From Porphyromonas sp. oral taxon 275 (GTDB lineage Bacteria; Bacteroidota; Bacteroidia; Bacteroidales; Porphyromonadaceae), in contig NZ_CP072333.1 of NCBI RefSeq assembly GCF_018127745.1, positions 62,001 to 126,000 on the forward strand: DNA of 64,000 bases, written 5' to 3'. This document shows, one piece after another, positions 18,600 through 28,772 of the stretch. The notes under the pieces were generated by a model, which was given only the letters and a program-made list of their open reading frames with translations, was not told the DNA's origin and searched no databases. A program made the translations under genes and the position numbers. Every line of letters begins with the position of its first letter. Within the stretch, counting starts at the first letter, position 1.

Positions 18600-20198
18600 A
18601 TGGGAACATCTACCATCATTATCATCTGTCTGCTCCTGGTCATCCTAGCCGCGCTGGCCTGGATGCTCCTCGTCTACATCCCTCGCCAGCGCGAGCATGC
18701 CAAGGCCCAGGCCGCAGGCATCCTCTCCGAGGCCGAGCGTGAAGCCGAGGTGCTCAAGCAGAAGAAGCTCCTTGAGGTCAAGGAGAAGTTCCTCCAGCTC
18801 AAGGGCGAGCTGGAGCAGCAGGTGGCACAGCGTAACGAGAAGCTCAAGCAGATCGAGAACAAGCTCAAGGGTCGCGAGCAGTCGCTCAACCAGCGTCAGT
18901 CCGACCTGGAGAAGCGCAACAGCGAGATCGACGTCCTCAAGGAGAAGCTCGCCCTACAGAGTGAGGGCATCGAGCTCAAGAAGGAGGAGTACGAGGTCAA
19001 GAAGGTCGAGTACGAGCAGAAGAAGCAGGAGCTCGAGGAGCTCCGCCGCAGCGAGCAGCAGCGCCTCGAGCAGCTCGGCGGCCTCTCCGCAGGCGAGGCC
19101 CGTGAGCGCCTCATCGAGAGCCTGCGCGCCGAGGCCAAGGACCAGGCACAGGTCTACATCAATGAGATCGTCGAGGAGGCTAAGATGACGGCCAGCAAGG
19201 AGGCTAAGAAGATCGTCATCCAGTCCATCCAGCGCGTCGCTACCGAGACGGCGATCGAGAACTCCGTCACCGTCTTCCACATCGACAGCGACGAGATCAA
19301 GGGCCGCATCATCGGGCGCGAAGGGCGCAACATCCGTGCTCTGGAGGCCGCCACGGGTATAGAGATCATCGTCGACGATACGCCCGAGGCTATCGTCCTC
19401 TCTAGCTTCGACCCCGTACGCCGCGAGGTAGCGCGTCTGGCGCTGCACCAGCTCGTGCAGGACGGCCGTATCCACCCCGCCCGCATCGAGGAGGTCGTCT
19501 CCAAGGTGCGCAAGCAGATCGAGGAGGAGATCATCGAGACGGGGAAGCGTACCGTCATCGACCTCGGGATCCATGGCATGCACCCCGAGCTTATTCGCCT
19601 CATCGGTAAGATGAAGTACCGCTCCTCCTACGGGCAGAACCTCCTACAGCACTCCCGTGAAACGGCCAACCTCTGTGCCGTCATGGCCTCCGAGCTGGGA
19701 CTCAACCCCAAGCACGCCAAGCGCGCTGGCCTCCTCCACGATATAGGTAAGGTGCCCGACGACGAGCCCGAGCTGCCACACGCCCTCCTCGGGATGAAGC
19801 TCTGTGAGAAGTACAAGGAGAAGCTCAACATCTGCAATGCCGTCGGCGCCCACCACGACGAGGTCGAGATGGAGAGCCTTATCGCTCCCATCGTACAGGT
19901 CTGTGACGCCATCAGCGGCGCCCGTCCCGGTGCTCGCCGTGAGATCGTAGAGGCCTACATCAAGCGTCTCAATGACCTCGAGACCCTTGCCGCCTCTTAC
20001 CCCGGCGTCGTCAAGACCTACGCCATCCAGGCAGGGCGCGAGCTGCGCGTCATCGTCGGGGCAGAGAACACCGATGATAGCACCATCGCGACACTCTCCG
20101 AGGAGATCGCTCGCCGCATCCAGGACGAGATGACCTACCCCGGTCAGGTCAAGATCACCGTCATCCGCGAGACCCGCAGCGTCAGCTACGCCAAGTAG
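18600..20198 (+). CDS. rny: Ribonuclease Y
   Basis: Membrane-anchored endoribonuclease that initiates mRNA decay. The 532-aa protein has one N-terminal membrane helix ([20 protein letters not shown]), a long coiled coil (about residues 35-205), a KH RNA-binding domain including [19 protein letters not shown] (about residues 236-254), and the HD hydrolase domain with the HD pair in [20 protein letters not shown]. The C-terminal region [16 protein letters not shown] is typical. No defects are visible. Confidence 0.97.
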   Translation: MGTSTIIIICLLLVILAALAWMLLVYIPRQREHAKAQAAGILSEAEREAEVLKQKKLLEVKEKFLQLKGELEQQVAQRNEKLKQIENKLKGREQSLNQRQSDLEKRNSEIDVLKEKLALQSEGIELKKEEYEVKKVEYEQKKQELEELRRSEQQRLEQLGGLSAGEARERLIESLRAEAKDQAQVYINEIVEEAKMTASKEAKKIVIQSIQRVATETAIENSVTVFHIDSDEIKGRIIGREGRNIRALEAATGIEIIVDDTPEAIVLSSFDPVRREVARLALHQLVQDGRIHPARIEEVVSKVRKQIEEEIIETGKRTVIDLGIHGMHPELIRLIGKMKYRSSYGQNLLQHSRETANLCAVMASELGLNPKHAKRAGLLHDIGKVPDDEPELPHALLGMKLCEKYKEKLNICNAVGAHHDEVEMESLIAPIVQVCDAISGARPGARREIVEAYIKRLNDLETLAASYPGVVKTYAIQAGRELRVIVGAENTDDSTIATLSEEIARRIQDEMTYPGQVKITVIRETRSVSYAK

Positions 20199-20310
20199 CC
20201 CCGACCCGCAAGGGAGCACGCTGCTCACCTCATCCGATCGCGGAGAAACAATCCCCGCGAGGCCTCTGTTAGCATGCTAGGAGAGGACAAAGCCTCTAAC
20301 GAGACATTAC

Positions 20311-21756
20311 ATGCAAGATAACGATCAGATCATAGACGAGGTCACCAGTGGTGACTACAAATACGGCTTTACGACCGAGATCGAGACCGAGACGATAGGC
20401 AAGGGCCTTAGCGAAGAGACTGTGCGCCTTATCTCGGCCAAGAAGGGCGAGCCGGAGTGGCTGCTGGAGTTCCGCCTCCAGGCCTACCGCCACTGGCTGA
20501 CACTGGAGCAGCCCGACTGGGCGCTCCTTCAGATCCCACCCATCGACTATCAGGACATCATCTACTACGCAGCACCGAAGAAGAAGGAGGGGCCCAAGAG
20601 CCTCGACGAGGTAGACCCCGAGCTACTCCGTACCTTCGAGAAGCTGGGTATTCCCCTCGAGGAGCAGAAGGTGCTCTCGGGGGTGGCGGTGGATGCCGTC
20701 ATGGACTCCGTGTCGGTCAAGACGACCTTCCGTGAGACACTGGCCGAGAAGGGGATCATCTTCTGCTCCTTCAGCGAGGCAGTACGGGAGTACCCCGAGC
20801 TGGTGCGCCAGTATCTCGGCGTCGTCGTCCCCTATACAGATAATTACTTCGCAGCGCTTAATAGCGCCGTCTTTAGCGATGGCTCCTTCGTCTACATCCC
20901 TAAGGGCACGCGCTGCCCGATGGAGCTCTCGACCTACTTCCGCATCAACGCGATGAATACGGGGCAGTTCGAGCGTACGCTCATCGTCGCCGACGAGGGC
21001 GCCTACGTCAGCTACCTCGAGGGCTGCACCGCTCCGCAGCGCGACGAGAACCAGCTGCATGCCGCTATCGTCGAGATCATCGTCGAGCAGGACGCCGAGG
21101 TCAAGTACTCCACCGTGCAGAACTGGTACCCTGGCGACAAGGACGGCAAGGGCGGTGTCTATAACTTCGTGACCAAGCGAGGCCTCTGTCGTGGGGCGCG
21201 TGCCAAGCTCTCCTGGACGCAGGTAGAGACGGGCTCGGCCATCACGTGGAAGTACCCCAGCTGCGTCCTCGAGGGCGACGAATCCGTGGCCGAGTTCTAC
21301 TCCGTGGCGGTGACCAACCACCACCAGCAGGCTGACACGGGGACGAAGATGATTCACCTCGGGAAGAATACCCGCAGCCGCATTGTCTCCAAGGGCATCA
21401 GCGCAGGCCGCAGCCAGAATAGCTACCGTGGCCTCGTCTACGCGGGACCTGGGGCAGAGAACGCCCGCAACCACTCGCAGTGCGACAGCCTCCTGCTGAG
21501 CGACCGCTGCGGCGCCCACACCTTCCCCTACGTACACGTAGATAATGACAGCGCCATCGTCGAGCATGAGGCTACGACGAGCAAGATCAGCGAGGACCAG
21601 ATCTTCTACTGCCAGCAGCGTGGCATCGGCGTCGAGGAGGCTGTCGGGCTTATCGTCGGCGGCTATGCCAAGGAGGTGATGAACCAGCTCCCCATGGAGT
21701 TCGCCGTCGAGGCGCAGAAGCTCCTCTCCATTTCCCTCGAGGGCTCGGTCGGCTAG
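20311..21756 (+). CDS. sufB: Fe-S cluster assembly protein SufB
   Basis: SufB is the scaffold subunit of the SufBCD complex on which Fe-S clusters are assembled in the cytoplasm. The 481-aa protein matches the family along its length: the N-terminal [19 protein letters not shown] segment, the right-handed beta-helix core, the [34 protein letters not shown] region, and the conserved C-terminal segments NHSQCDSLL and [21 protein letters not shown]. It heads sufBCD; sufC begins 44 bp downstream. No TAnnTTTG promoter is evident in the 112-bp gap after rny. Confidence 0.97.
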   Translation: MQDNDQIIDEVTSGDYKYGFTTEIETETIGKGLSEETVRLISAKKGEPEWLLEFRLQAYRHWLTLEQPDWALLQIPPIDYQDIIYYAAPKKKEGPKSLDEVDPELLRTFEKLGIPLEEQKVLSGVAVDAVMDSVSVKTTFRETLAEKGIIFCSFSEAVREYPELVRQYLGVVVPYTDNYFAALNSAVFSDGSFVYIPKGTRCPMELSTYFRINAMNTGQFERTLIVADEGAYVSYLEGCTAPQRDENQLHAAIVEIIVEQDAEVKYSTVQNWYPGDKDGKGGVYNFVTKRGLCRGARAKLSWTQVETGSAITWKYPSCVLEGDESVAEFYSVAVTNHHQQADTGTKMIHLGKNTRSRIVSKGISAGRSQNSYRGLVYAGPGAENARNHSQCDSLLLSDRCGAHTFPYVHVDNDSAIVEHEATTSKISEDQIFYCQQRGIGVEEAVGLIVGGYAKEVMNQLPMEFAVEAQKLLSISLEGSVG

Positions 21757-21800
21757 GCCTCCCCTTATCCCTCACCCACATCATACATCAACGATAGAAT

Positions 21801-22562
<762 letters not shown>

Positions 22563-22572
22563 GACAGGAGCG

Positions 22573-23787
22573 ATGGAAGCAATCACCAAGCAGTACCTCG
22601 ACCTCTACGGGCAGTACAGTCAGCAGCTCCGAGGTCGCTCCCCGCTGGTAGAGCACTACCGCGAGGAGGCCTTCGATGCCTTCGCCCGTCTCGGTCTACC
22701 GCGCTTCAAGAGCGAGGACTACCAGCGCACCGACCTCCCCACGCTGCTCAGCGGCGCCCAGTGGCAGCTCGCTACCGAGGCTCTGCCGCTTGCCTGGGAG
22801 GCTACGGAGCTCCCCGAGGGTGCCTTCGTCGGCACGCTGGCGGACTTCTACCAGCAGCAGCCCGAGATCGCCCAGGAGCACTACGCTCGCCTTGCACCTC
22901 TCGCGACGGATGGGCTTGTGGCGCTCAATAGTCTCCTCGCCGCGGAGGCCTTCGTCCTCTACCTGCCTAAGGGCGCCAAGCTCCGTGCGCCGCTCTCGGT
23001 GCGTAGCCTAGGCCGCGCCCTCTCTGGACAGCTCTCCGCCGAGCGCCTACTCGTCATCCTAGAGGATGCCACGGAGGCTGCGCTCGTCCTCGATGAGCCC
23101 GCCGCTGAGGTGACGAACCTCGTCCTGCGCACCCTCGAGATCTATGTCGGCCGCACGGCGCACTTCACCCTCATCGATCGTGAGGAGAGTGCTGCAGGGC
23201 AGCTGCGCATCAGTTCGCTCTACGTCCGTCAGCTGGGGGCCAGCCACGTCGACCTCTCCGCCGTGACGCTCGCCCGGGGCGTGACGCGCAATAACTACTA
23301 CATCTCGCTGGCGGAGGAAGAAGCCGACCTCAAGGTCTCGGGCTTCGCGCTGAGCAAGGATAAGGGGCACGCGGACAACTTCTCCTACATCGAGCACGCC
23401 GTGCCACACTGTACGAGCGACGAGCTCTTCAAGTACATCCTCCTCGGCGATAGCCGCGGTGTCTTCACGGGCCGCATCCTCGTGGCGCAGGACGCGCAGA
23501 AGACGCAGGCCTATCAGAACAACCGCAACCTGCTACTCTCACCTACGGCGCGCATGCAGTCCAAGCCGCAGCTGGAGATCTATGCCGACGATGTCAAGTG
23601 CTCGCACGGCATGACGACGGGCCAGCTGAGCCCCGAGGCGCTCTTCTATATGCAGCAGCGCGGGATCCCGCGTGAGGAGGCTAAGCTGATGTTGAGCCAC
23701 GCCTTCGCCGAAGACGTCCTAGAGCGCATACCGCTGGACGAGGAGGCTGAGGCTATCCGCGAGCATATTGCGGAGCAGCTTCGCTAG
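22573..23787 (+). CDS. sufD: Fe-S cluster assembly protein SufD
   Basis: The SufB paralogue that completes the SufBC2D complex and is needed for iron acquisition by it. The 404-aa protein has a divergent N-terminal helical domain (including FARLGLPRFKSEDYQRTDL, the family's 'P..k.E.wryt.' region), a beta-helix core and a conserved C-terminus with DVKCSHGMTTGQLSPEALFYMQQRGIPREEAKLML. The conserved His in CSHG is present. It ends the operon before a strong terminator. The cysteine desulfurase sufS that often follows is not here. Confidence 0.95.
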   Translation: MEAITKQYLDLYGQYSQQLRGRSPLVEHYREEAFDAFARLGLPRFKSEDYQRTDLPTLLSGAQWQLATEALPLAWEATELPEGAFVGTLADFYQQQPEIAQEHYARLAPLATDGLVALNSLLAAEAFVLYLPKGAKLRAPLSVRSLGRALSGQLSAERLLVILEDATEAALVLDEPAAEVTNLVLRTLEIYVGRTAHFTLIDREESAAGQLRISSLYVRQLGASHVDLSAVTLARGVTRNNYYISLAEEEADLKVSGFALSKDKGHADNFSYIEHAVPHCTSDELFKYILLGDSRGVFTGRILVAQDAQKTQAYQNNRNLLLSPTARMQSKPQLEIYADDVKCSHGMTTGQLSPEALFYMQQRGIPREEAKLMLSHAFAEDVLERIPLDEEAEAIREHIAEQLR

Positions 23788-23807
23788 CCTTTCCTAACTC
23801 ATCTACC

Positions 23808-23844
23808 AAGCAGCCCGATTCCTCCCCGAGGAGTCGGGCTGCTT
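23808..23844 (+). terminator. Rho-independent terminator of sufBCD
   Basis: A 16-bp stem (AAGCAGCCCGATTCCT with AGGAGTCGGGCTGCTT, one G-T pair) has a 5-nt loop and is followed by GCTTTTGT. Confidence 0.88.
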
Positions 23845-23957
23845 GCTTTTGTCCCTTACCCAAGCTCCCTCTGCCTCGCCTCACGCCCTAGCCACCCTTA
23901 CTCCCCCGTCCAGCCTCCTCGCCGTGTCGCGCACCGTCGCGATAAAGACGCCCTCCT

Positions 23958-24039
23958 CGAGGGATATCCCTCACGGCGCTGAGGGACGTCCGTCAGCCCC
24001 GTGAGGGACGTCCGTCGGGCAGCTGAGGGATATCAGTGC
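23958..24039. repeat. 82-bp four-unit palindrome array, copy III
   Basis: Cores start at 23958, 23980, 24002 and 24024 (CGAGGGATATCCCTCA, TGAGGGACGTCCGTCA, TGAGGGACGTCCGTCG, TGAGGGATATCAGTGC), with spacers CGGCGC, GCCCCG and GGCAGC. It lies between the sufBCD terminator and the psd promoter. Confidence 0.9.
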
Positions 24040-24116
24040 GGGGAGGTGGGCTAGGGCAGTGGGCTCCATGCTAGCTTGGGCGGGAGGGCTTGAGAGAGGC
24101 TTCGTAAGGCTTAGGA

Positions 24117-24185
24117 GACTTGCCTCGCGGCTGAGGGTAGACTTACTTTGCGCCTGAGGGTAGGCTTGCCTCGCGGTGGGGTGGG
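24117..24185. repeat. Short tandem repeat, three 23-bp units
   Basis: Units begin at 24117, 24140 and 24163 and share the pattern GACTTGCCTCGCGG followed by CTGAGGGTA; the second and third are partly degraded. No coding potential is evident. Confidence 0.6.
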
Positions 24186-24331
24186 GGTGGCTTCGACTGC
24201 CACTTTGGCGGGTCAAGCAGCGCCTTGAGTAGGGCGCGAGGGGTGCGAGGAGAGGCGGCCTAAGGGAGGGGCGGAGCCTGCCTCTCGAGGGCGCTGGGAG
24301 CCTGCGGTGCGGTGGCTTGGGCATGATTTAG

Positions 24332-24339
24332 TATCTTTG
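24332..24339 (+). promoter_or_regulatory. Promoter element of psd-pssA
   Basis: TATCTTTG lies 41 bp before the psd start and matches TAnnTTTG. Confidence 0.7.
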
Positions 24340-24380
24340 CGCATTATTGAATTCACAAAAGCTCTTAATACATAGACTAG

Positions 24381-25034
24381 ATGCGACTACATAGAGAGGG
24401 ACGAGGTCCCTTGGTGGGCTTCGCCATCATGCTACTAGGGGTCAATGCCCTTATCTACCTCTTCCTCGGGGCGTTCACGGTGATCCCCGTGCTTTTCTCG
24501 CTGGCCTTCTACGCGGCGGTGGTCAATTTCTTCAGATACACCGAGCGCAAGCATACGGACGGCGATCGCGAGGTCGTGTGCCCTGCCGATGGGCGTGTCG
24601 TGGTCATCGAGGAGACGGACGAAGTGCAGATCCTCGGGCGCCGCTGCCTGCAGGTATCGGTCTTCATGAACGTCTTTGACATGCATGTCAACTGGATCCC
24701 CTGCAATGGTGTGGTAGAGCACGTCTCGCACACCCCAGGGCGCTTCCTCTCGGCGCACCTGCCCAAGAGCAGCACCGACAATGAGCGCTCGGCAGTCGTC
24801 ATCCGCACCGCTGGCGGTGACCAGGTGCTGGTACGTCAGGTCGCTGGCGCCATCGCACGCCGTATCGTGACCTATTCGGAGGTCGGGCAGCAGGTGGCGA
24901 TCAATGAGAACCTCGGCTTCATCAAGTTCGGCTCCCGCGTAGACCTCTACCTGCCTCTGGGTACCGAGGTACACGTACGTGTAGGGGACCGCGTCAAGGG
25001 GAACATTACCGACATCGCCACCCTTCCCCGCTAA
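24381..25034 (+). CDS. psd: Phosphatidylserine decarboxylase (short form)
   Basis: Converts phosphatidylserine to phosphatidylethanolamine at the inner membrane. The 217-aa protein belongs to the short Psd class common in Bacteroidota. It has two N-terminal hydrophobic segments, the CPADGRVVVIEE motif, the SVFMNVFDMHVNWIPCNGVV segment with the catalytic His, and near residue 184 the FGSRVD site, where self-cleavage between Gly and Ser makes the pyruvoyl prosthetic group. pssA, which makes the substrate, starts 12 bp downstream, so the operon encodes both steps of PE synthesis from CDP-diacylglycerol. Confidence 0.94.
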   Translation: MRLHREGRGPLVGFAIMLLGVNALIYLFLGAFTVIPVLFSLAFYAAVVNFFRYTERKHTDGDREVVCPADGRVVVIEETDEVQILGRRCLQVSVFMNVFDMHVNWIPCNGVVEHVSHTPGRFLSAHLPKSSTDNERSAVVIRTAGGDQVLVRQVAGAIARRIVTYSEVGQQVAINENLGFIKFGSRVDLYLPLGTEVHVRVGDRVKGNITDIATLPR

Positions 25035-25046
25035 GCCCGCCTCCTC

Positions 25047-25736
25047 ATGCAGCTCAAGAAACATATCCCTAACGCCATCACCTGCTGCAACCTCCTCTCG
25101 GGGGCGGCGGCACTGGTGCTGACGCTACGCTACGATGAGCCCCAGTGGGCCGCGTGCTGTGTCGTCCTGGCAGCAGTCTTCGACTTCTTCGACGGGCTCG
25201 TGGCTCGCGCCCTCGGGGTGTCCTCGCCGATAGGTAAGGATCTGGATTCGCTGGCGGACGTGATTAGCTTCGGCCTCGCCCCCAGCGTACTCGTCTGGTC
25301 GGCGCTGGAGGCTGTGGCTCCAGGCAATCCCTACAGCTATGGGGTCTTCATCCTCGCTCCCTTTGCAGCACTGCGCCTGGCGAAGTTCAATAACGACACG
25401 CGTCAGACGACCTCCTTCCGTGGGCTGCCCGTACCGTCCAACGCTCTCTTCTGGCTCGGGATGAGCCCAGCAGTGGCAGGGATGGCAGCCTTGCTGGGCG
25501 TGGAGCTCACGATCGCGCTGTATCTGCTCCTGAGCCTTGCGCTCTCCTTCCTGATGGTGAGCGAGCTGCCGATGTTCTCCTTCAAGCTCAAGCCCGCGCC
25601 GCTACGTAGCCTCTGGCCGCAGCTGACGCTCATCGTCGTCAGCCTTGCTGCGATCCTTGCCCTCGGCTGGCTCGGCTGTAGTGTCGCCATCGCTTGCTAC
25701 CTGCTCCTCTCGCTCTTCGCCCCTCACGAAGGCTAG
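25047..25736 (+). CDS. pssA: CDP-diacylglycerol-serine O-phosphatidyltransferase
   Basis: Makes phosphatidylserine from CDP-diacylglycerol and serine in the inner membrane. The 229-aa polytopic protein shows the CDP-alcohol phosphotransferase signature D-x2-D-G-x2-A-R-x8-G-x3-D-x3-D in DFFDGLVARALGVSSP through GKDLDSLAD (about residues 47-72), and the N-terminal IPNAITCCNLLSGAAAL typical of type II PssA. It follows psd by 12 bp and precedes a DUF4834 gene. Confidence 0.94.
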   Translation: MQLKKHIPNAITCCNLLSGAAALVLTLRYDEPQWAACCVVLAAVFDFFDGLVARALGVSSPIGKDLDSLADVISFGLAPSVLVWSALEAVAPGNPYSYGVFILAPFAALRLAKFNNDTRQTTSFRGLPVPSNALFWLGMSPAVAGMAALLGVELTIALYLLLSLALSFLMVSELPMFSFKLKPAPLRSLWPQLTLIVVSLAAILALGWLGCSVAIACYLLLSLFAPHEG

Positions 25737-25830
25737 GCGGGAGTCGCCGCTCGATCCCTGTACTGCTATCTTGGCACGCTCTTTGCAAGGCAAGGAGGTA
25801 TGTCGAACAAGTTAAAGAAGTATTAGACCT

Positions 25831-26139
25831 ATGACATTCTTCCTGATCCTCCTGGTGATCTGCCTGATATATCTCTTCCGTGCTCCCCTGCAGGCCTGGC
25901 TGGCGATGCAGCTGGTACGTCGCGTGCAGCGCCGTATGGAGGAGACTATGGGTGCGCAGCAGCGGCCTCAGGGCGGACAGCGCAGCTATCGCAGGGAGGA
26001 GGGCTTCGCCGAAGGAGCCCAAGAGTCTCAGGATGAGCGCGGGAGTCGCTCGCAGAAGGAGCAGCTGGACGCCATCGAGGCACGCAAGTTCGCCCGCAGC
26101 TCCAGCGATGAGTATGTAGACTTCGAGGAGCTGCCCTAG
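25831..26139 (+). CDS. DUF4834 family membrane-anchored small protein
   Basis: A 102-aa protein with a single N-terminal membrane helix (MTFFLILLVICLIYLFRAPL) and a charged, low-complexity cytoplasmic tail rich in Arg, Gln and Glu, ending with the acidic segment SSDEYVDFEELP. This layout and the D-Y-V-D/E-F-E-E C-terminal motif match DUF4834, a Bacteroidota family of unknown function often found next to pssA. It lies 94 bp after pssA and ends before a terminator. Confidence 0.75.
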   Translation: MTFFLILLVICLIYLFRAPLQAWLAMQLVRRVQRRMEETMGAQQRPQGGQRSYRREEGFAEGAQESQDERGSRSQKEQLDAIEARKFARSSSDEYVDFEELP

Positions 26140-26183
26140 GCTAAGGACAGCCTCAGCTAAGGCTCGGATAAGGGCTAAGCATC

Positions 26184-26223
26184 AGCGCCCACAGTCGCCG
26201 CTAGGACGGAGACTGTGGGCGCT
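26184..26223 (+). terminator. Rho-independent terminator of psd-pssA-DUF4834
   Basis: A 13-bp stem (AGCGCCCACAGTC with GACTGTGGGCGCT) is followed by GCCTCTTTG. Confidence 0.8.
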
Positions 26224-26317
26224 GCCTCTTTGTCGCGGGATGGACTAGGGGCGTGGAGCGCTGTCCGTGATGGGGCTGCGGGACGTGTGATCTGGCTGGG
26301 GAATGTACTATTTTCCG

Positions 26318-26325
26318 TATCTTTG
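26318..26325 (+). promoter_or_regulatory. Promoter element of the GT5-like/DUF4270 unit
   Basis: TATCTTTG lies 105 bp before the next start codon, implying an untranslated leader of about 95 nt. Confidence 0.65.
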
Positions 26326-26429
26326 CGTATATAAATCAAGGATATAGACGGCTCCTTGGGCGCTGGCGACAGAGCCTGAGGCGGGCTTTAACGCGTAGGC
26401 CTATAGCCCTCTAGCTCATCGATCGACGA

Positions 26430-27230
26430 ATGAAATCAAGACGAATACTGTACATCTCCCAGGAGATCGCCCCCTATCTAGACGAGTCTGACATCTCGCT
26501 GACCGCACGACACCTAGCGCAGGAAATCCAAGAACAAGGCAATGAGATCCGCGTCTTCATGCCGCGCTTCGGTCTGATCAATGAGCGCCGCAATCAGCTC
26601 CACGAGGTGATACGCCTCTCGGGGCTCAACATGATCCTCAACAACAACGACCATCCCCTCATCATCAAGGTAGCCTCGCTGCCCGCTGCCAAGCTGCAGG
26701 TCTACTTCATCGACAACGATGACTTCTTCAAGCGCAAGAGCCTCTATGGCCCTGACCCCAAAGGGGTGAATGACAACGATGAGCGCTCCGTCTTCTTCGT
26801 ACGTGGCGCCCTCGAGACGGTCAAGAAGCTCAAGTGGATCCCCGATGTCATCCATTGCCACGGTACCTTCGTAGCCCTGGGGATGCTCTACCTCAAGAAG
26901 TACTACCACGATGATCCCTGCCTGAAGAAGGCCAAGCTCGTCTTCAGCCTCTACGATGAGGCGGAGCCCGTGGAAATGACGGATCGCCTCTTCGAGACGC
27001 TGAAGTTCGACAAGTTCAAGCCCTCCGCCCTCACGCCCCTCGGCGGCAAGACGGACTACGAGGCGCTGAGCCGCCTGGCGATCCACTACGCACATGGCGT
27101 CGTACAGGGCAGCGAGCAGATCAAGCCCGAGCTCCTCTCCTACATTCAGGAGACGGGCGTCCCCTTCCTGCCCTATCAGGGTGTCAAGGGTGGGGGAGCC
27201 GCCTACGAGGAGTTCTATAACCAACTCTAA
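26430..27230 (+). CDS. Short glycogen/starch-synthase-like protein (GT5 N-terminal domain only)
   Basis: A 266-aa protein resembling the N-terminal Rossmann domain of glycogen synthase: YISQEIAPYLDESDISLTARHLAQEI and IRVFMPRFGLINERRNQLHEVIRL resemble the 'EvaPfsKtGGLaDV...' and 'mPrY' regions, and WIPDVIHCHGTFVALGMLYLK the 'DIvHcHdW' motif. The C-terminal ADP-glucose-binding half (normally a further 200 residues) is absent and the N-terminal Lys-x-Gly-Gly substrate loop is replaced by DESDIS. Such short forms beside a DUF4270 gene are usual in Bacteroidota, so this is a family feature rather than a truncation. Glycogen synthase activity is therefore doubtful; its real role is unknown. Confidence 0.8.
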   Translation: MKSRRILYISQEIAPYLDESDISLTARHLAQEIQEQGNEIRVFMPRFGLINERRNQLHEVIRLSGLNMILNNNDHPLIIKVASLPAAKLQVYFIDNDDFFKRKSLYGPDPKGVNDNDERSVFFVRGALETVKKLKWIPDVIHCHGTFVALGMLYLKKYYHDDPCLKKAKLVFSLYDEAEPVEMTDRLFETLKFDKFKPSALTPLGGKTDYEALSRLAIHYAHGVVQGSEQIKPELLSYIQETGVPFLPYQGVKGGGAAYEEFYNQL

Positions 27231-27244
27231 AGCAAAAGACAAAG

Positions 27245-28675
27245 ATGAAGCAGCTCAAGTCGCTCCGCTGGGGGCTCGGTGCCCTCGTGGCCCTGCCCCT
27301 CCTGGCGTCCTGCTCCGATAGCCTCTCCGACATCGGGGAGAGCGTACAGCCTGGTCAGGATAAGGTCACGGGGCAGATCACCTACGTGCAGTTTGCTGCC
27401 TCCACCGTGGCCTCGCCCGAGGTCAATAGTACCTCTCAGGAGGCGCTCCTAGGCGAACTCGTAGACGCACAGTATGGTACCGTGCGCGGTGAGTACATCA
27501 CCCAGGTGCGTACGGCTGCGGGATTCAAGATCGACTCGCTACCCGCTGGGGGCGGCATCGACTCGGTGAGCCTGCGCCTCTTCTACCAGCAGCGTGCCGG
27601 TAACGCCCTTGCCCCGATCAATATCGAGGTCTACGAGGTCGCTAAGGGCTTCACGGGCAGCAGCGTCTCGGTCAAGGACCTAGAGAACTACCGCAAGACG
27701 GCTCAGCTGCTTACCTCCAAGACCATAGTCCCAGGGCGTGATGCCATCAAGCTCAAGGACGGGACGGACTCGGCCTTCTACATCAACATCCCGCTACGCA
27801 ATGCCTCGGGCGTCTACTCCGACCTCGGGCAGCGTATCCTCGACCTCTCGCGCTCCAATCCCGAGTACTTCCTCACGCAGGAGAGCTTCGGGAAGAACGT
27901 CCTCGGAGGCCTCCTGGTGACGCCTGCTACGGGGAGTGGCTACCTGCTGGAGATCGCTCAGACCGAGCTCATCCTGCACTACCACCATCCTGCACGCCTC
28001 AAGCCCGACAGCATCGTCAAGGCCCAGCAGCCTATGGTCAGCACGCTGCTGACGCCGCGCCTCAATGGCATATCTGCCACCGACCTCAGTGCCCTCACCG
28101 CTCCGAGTAGCGACCATACCTATATTAAGGGTCCTGCTGGGGTGACCACCGAGCTGACGCTCTCGGCTGCTGACCTACAGCGTCTGGCGCGCAAGGCTCC
28201 AGCACCTGCCTCGGGGATGACGGCTCGCGACTTCTTCGGCCGCGTGTGGATGCTGGCCGACGCTCCGCTGTCGCTGCGCGTGGACAATCCCGCTCAGCTG
28301 ACGCTCAACCCCTCGGCCTTCATGGTGCTACTGGAGTCAGACTCGGTGCGTAGCTTCTTCGGCTCTGCTACGCCCTCCGTGCGCGCGGGCTACTCCTACA
28401 TCTCGGATCGCTACCAGGTGGAGCGCCCCGTGTACAACTTCCGCAACGTCGCCCAGCTGATCATGCGGCACCTGGCGGCACATGCCAAGTACACCACGGA
28501 CGGCTGGACGGTCACCGAGCCGCTCAAGGTGCAGATCTACCCCGTGAGCTACAATACGAGTCAGGGCGTGACGCTGACGCTGCAGCCCAATCTCTTCCCC
28601 AACTTCGTACGCCTCTCCAAGAAGCCCGAGACGCTGCGCGTCGGCTTCGTCTCCTCGCTCATCCAGCAGCAGTAG
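27245..28675 (+). CDS. DUF4270 lipoprotein
   Basis: A 476-aa secreted lipoprotein: a signal peptide ending LLASC, with the lipid-modified Cys at about residue 23, followed by SDSLSDIGESVQPGQDKV, which is typical of the Bacteroidota DUF4270 family. The rest is predicted beta-rich with no catalytic motif I recognise. It starts 14 bp after the short glycogen-synthase-like gene, the standard pairing for this family, and ends before a strong terminator. Function is unknown; cell-surface or periplasmic display is inferred from the lipobox. Confidence 0.85.
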   Translation: MKQLKSLRWGLGALVALPLLASCSDSLSDIGESVQPGQDKVTGQITYVQFAASTVASPEVNSTSQEALLGELVDAQYGTVRGEYITQVRTAAGFKIDSLPAGGGIDSVSLRLFYQQRAGNALAPINIEVYEVAKGFTGSSVSVKDLENYRKTAQLLTSKTIVPGRDAIKLKDGTDSAFYINIPLRNASGVYSDLGQRILDLSRSNPEYFLTQESFGKNVLGGLLVTPATGSGYLLEIAQTELILHYHHPARLKPDSIVKAQQPMVSTLLTPRLNGISATDLSALTAPSSDHTYIKGPAGVTTELTLSAADLQRLARKAPAPASGMTARDFFGRVWMLADAPLSLRVDNPAQLTLNPSAFMVLLESDSVRSFFGSATPSVRAGYSYISDRYQVERPVYNFRNVAQLIMRHLAAHAKYTTDGWTVTEPLKVQIYPVSYNTSQGVTLTLQPNLFPNFVRLSKKPETLRVGFVSSLIQQQ

Positions 28676-28685
28676 ACCTTTAGTC

Positions 28686-28736
28686 AGGCAGGCAATAGAC
28701 CCCGATGCACGAGCGCATCAGGTCTATTGCCTGCCT
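28686..28736 (+). terminator. Terminator hairpin after DUF4270
   Basis: A 16-bp perfect stem (AGGCAGGCAATAGACC and its complement) encloses a 19-nt loop, followed by CGCTTAT. Confidence 0.75.
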
Positions 28737-28772
28737 CGCTTATAAGACCACCATACGCTAGCACTACTACCT

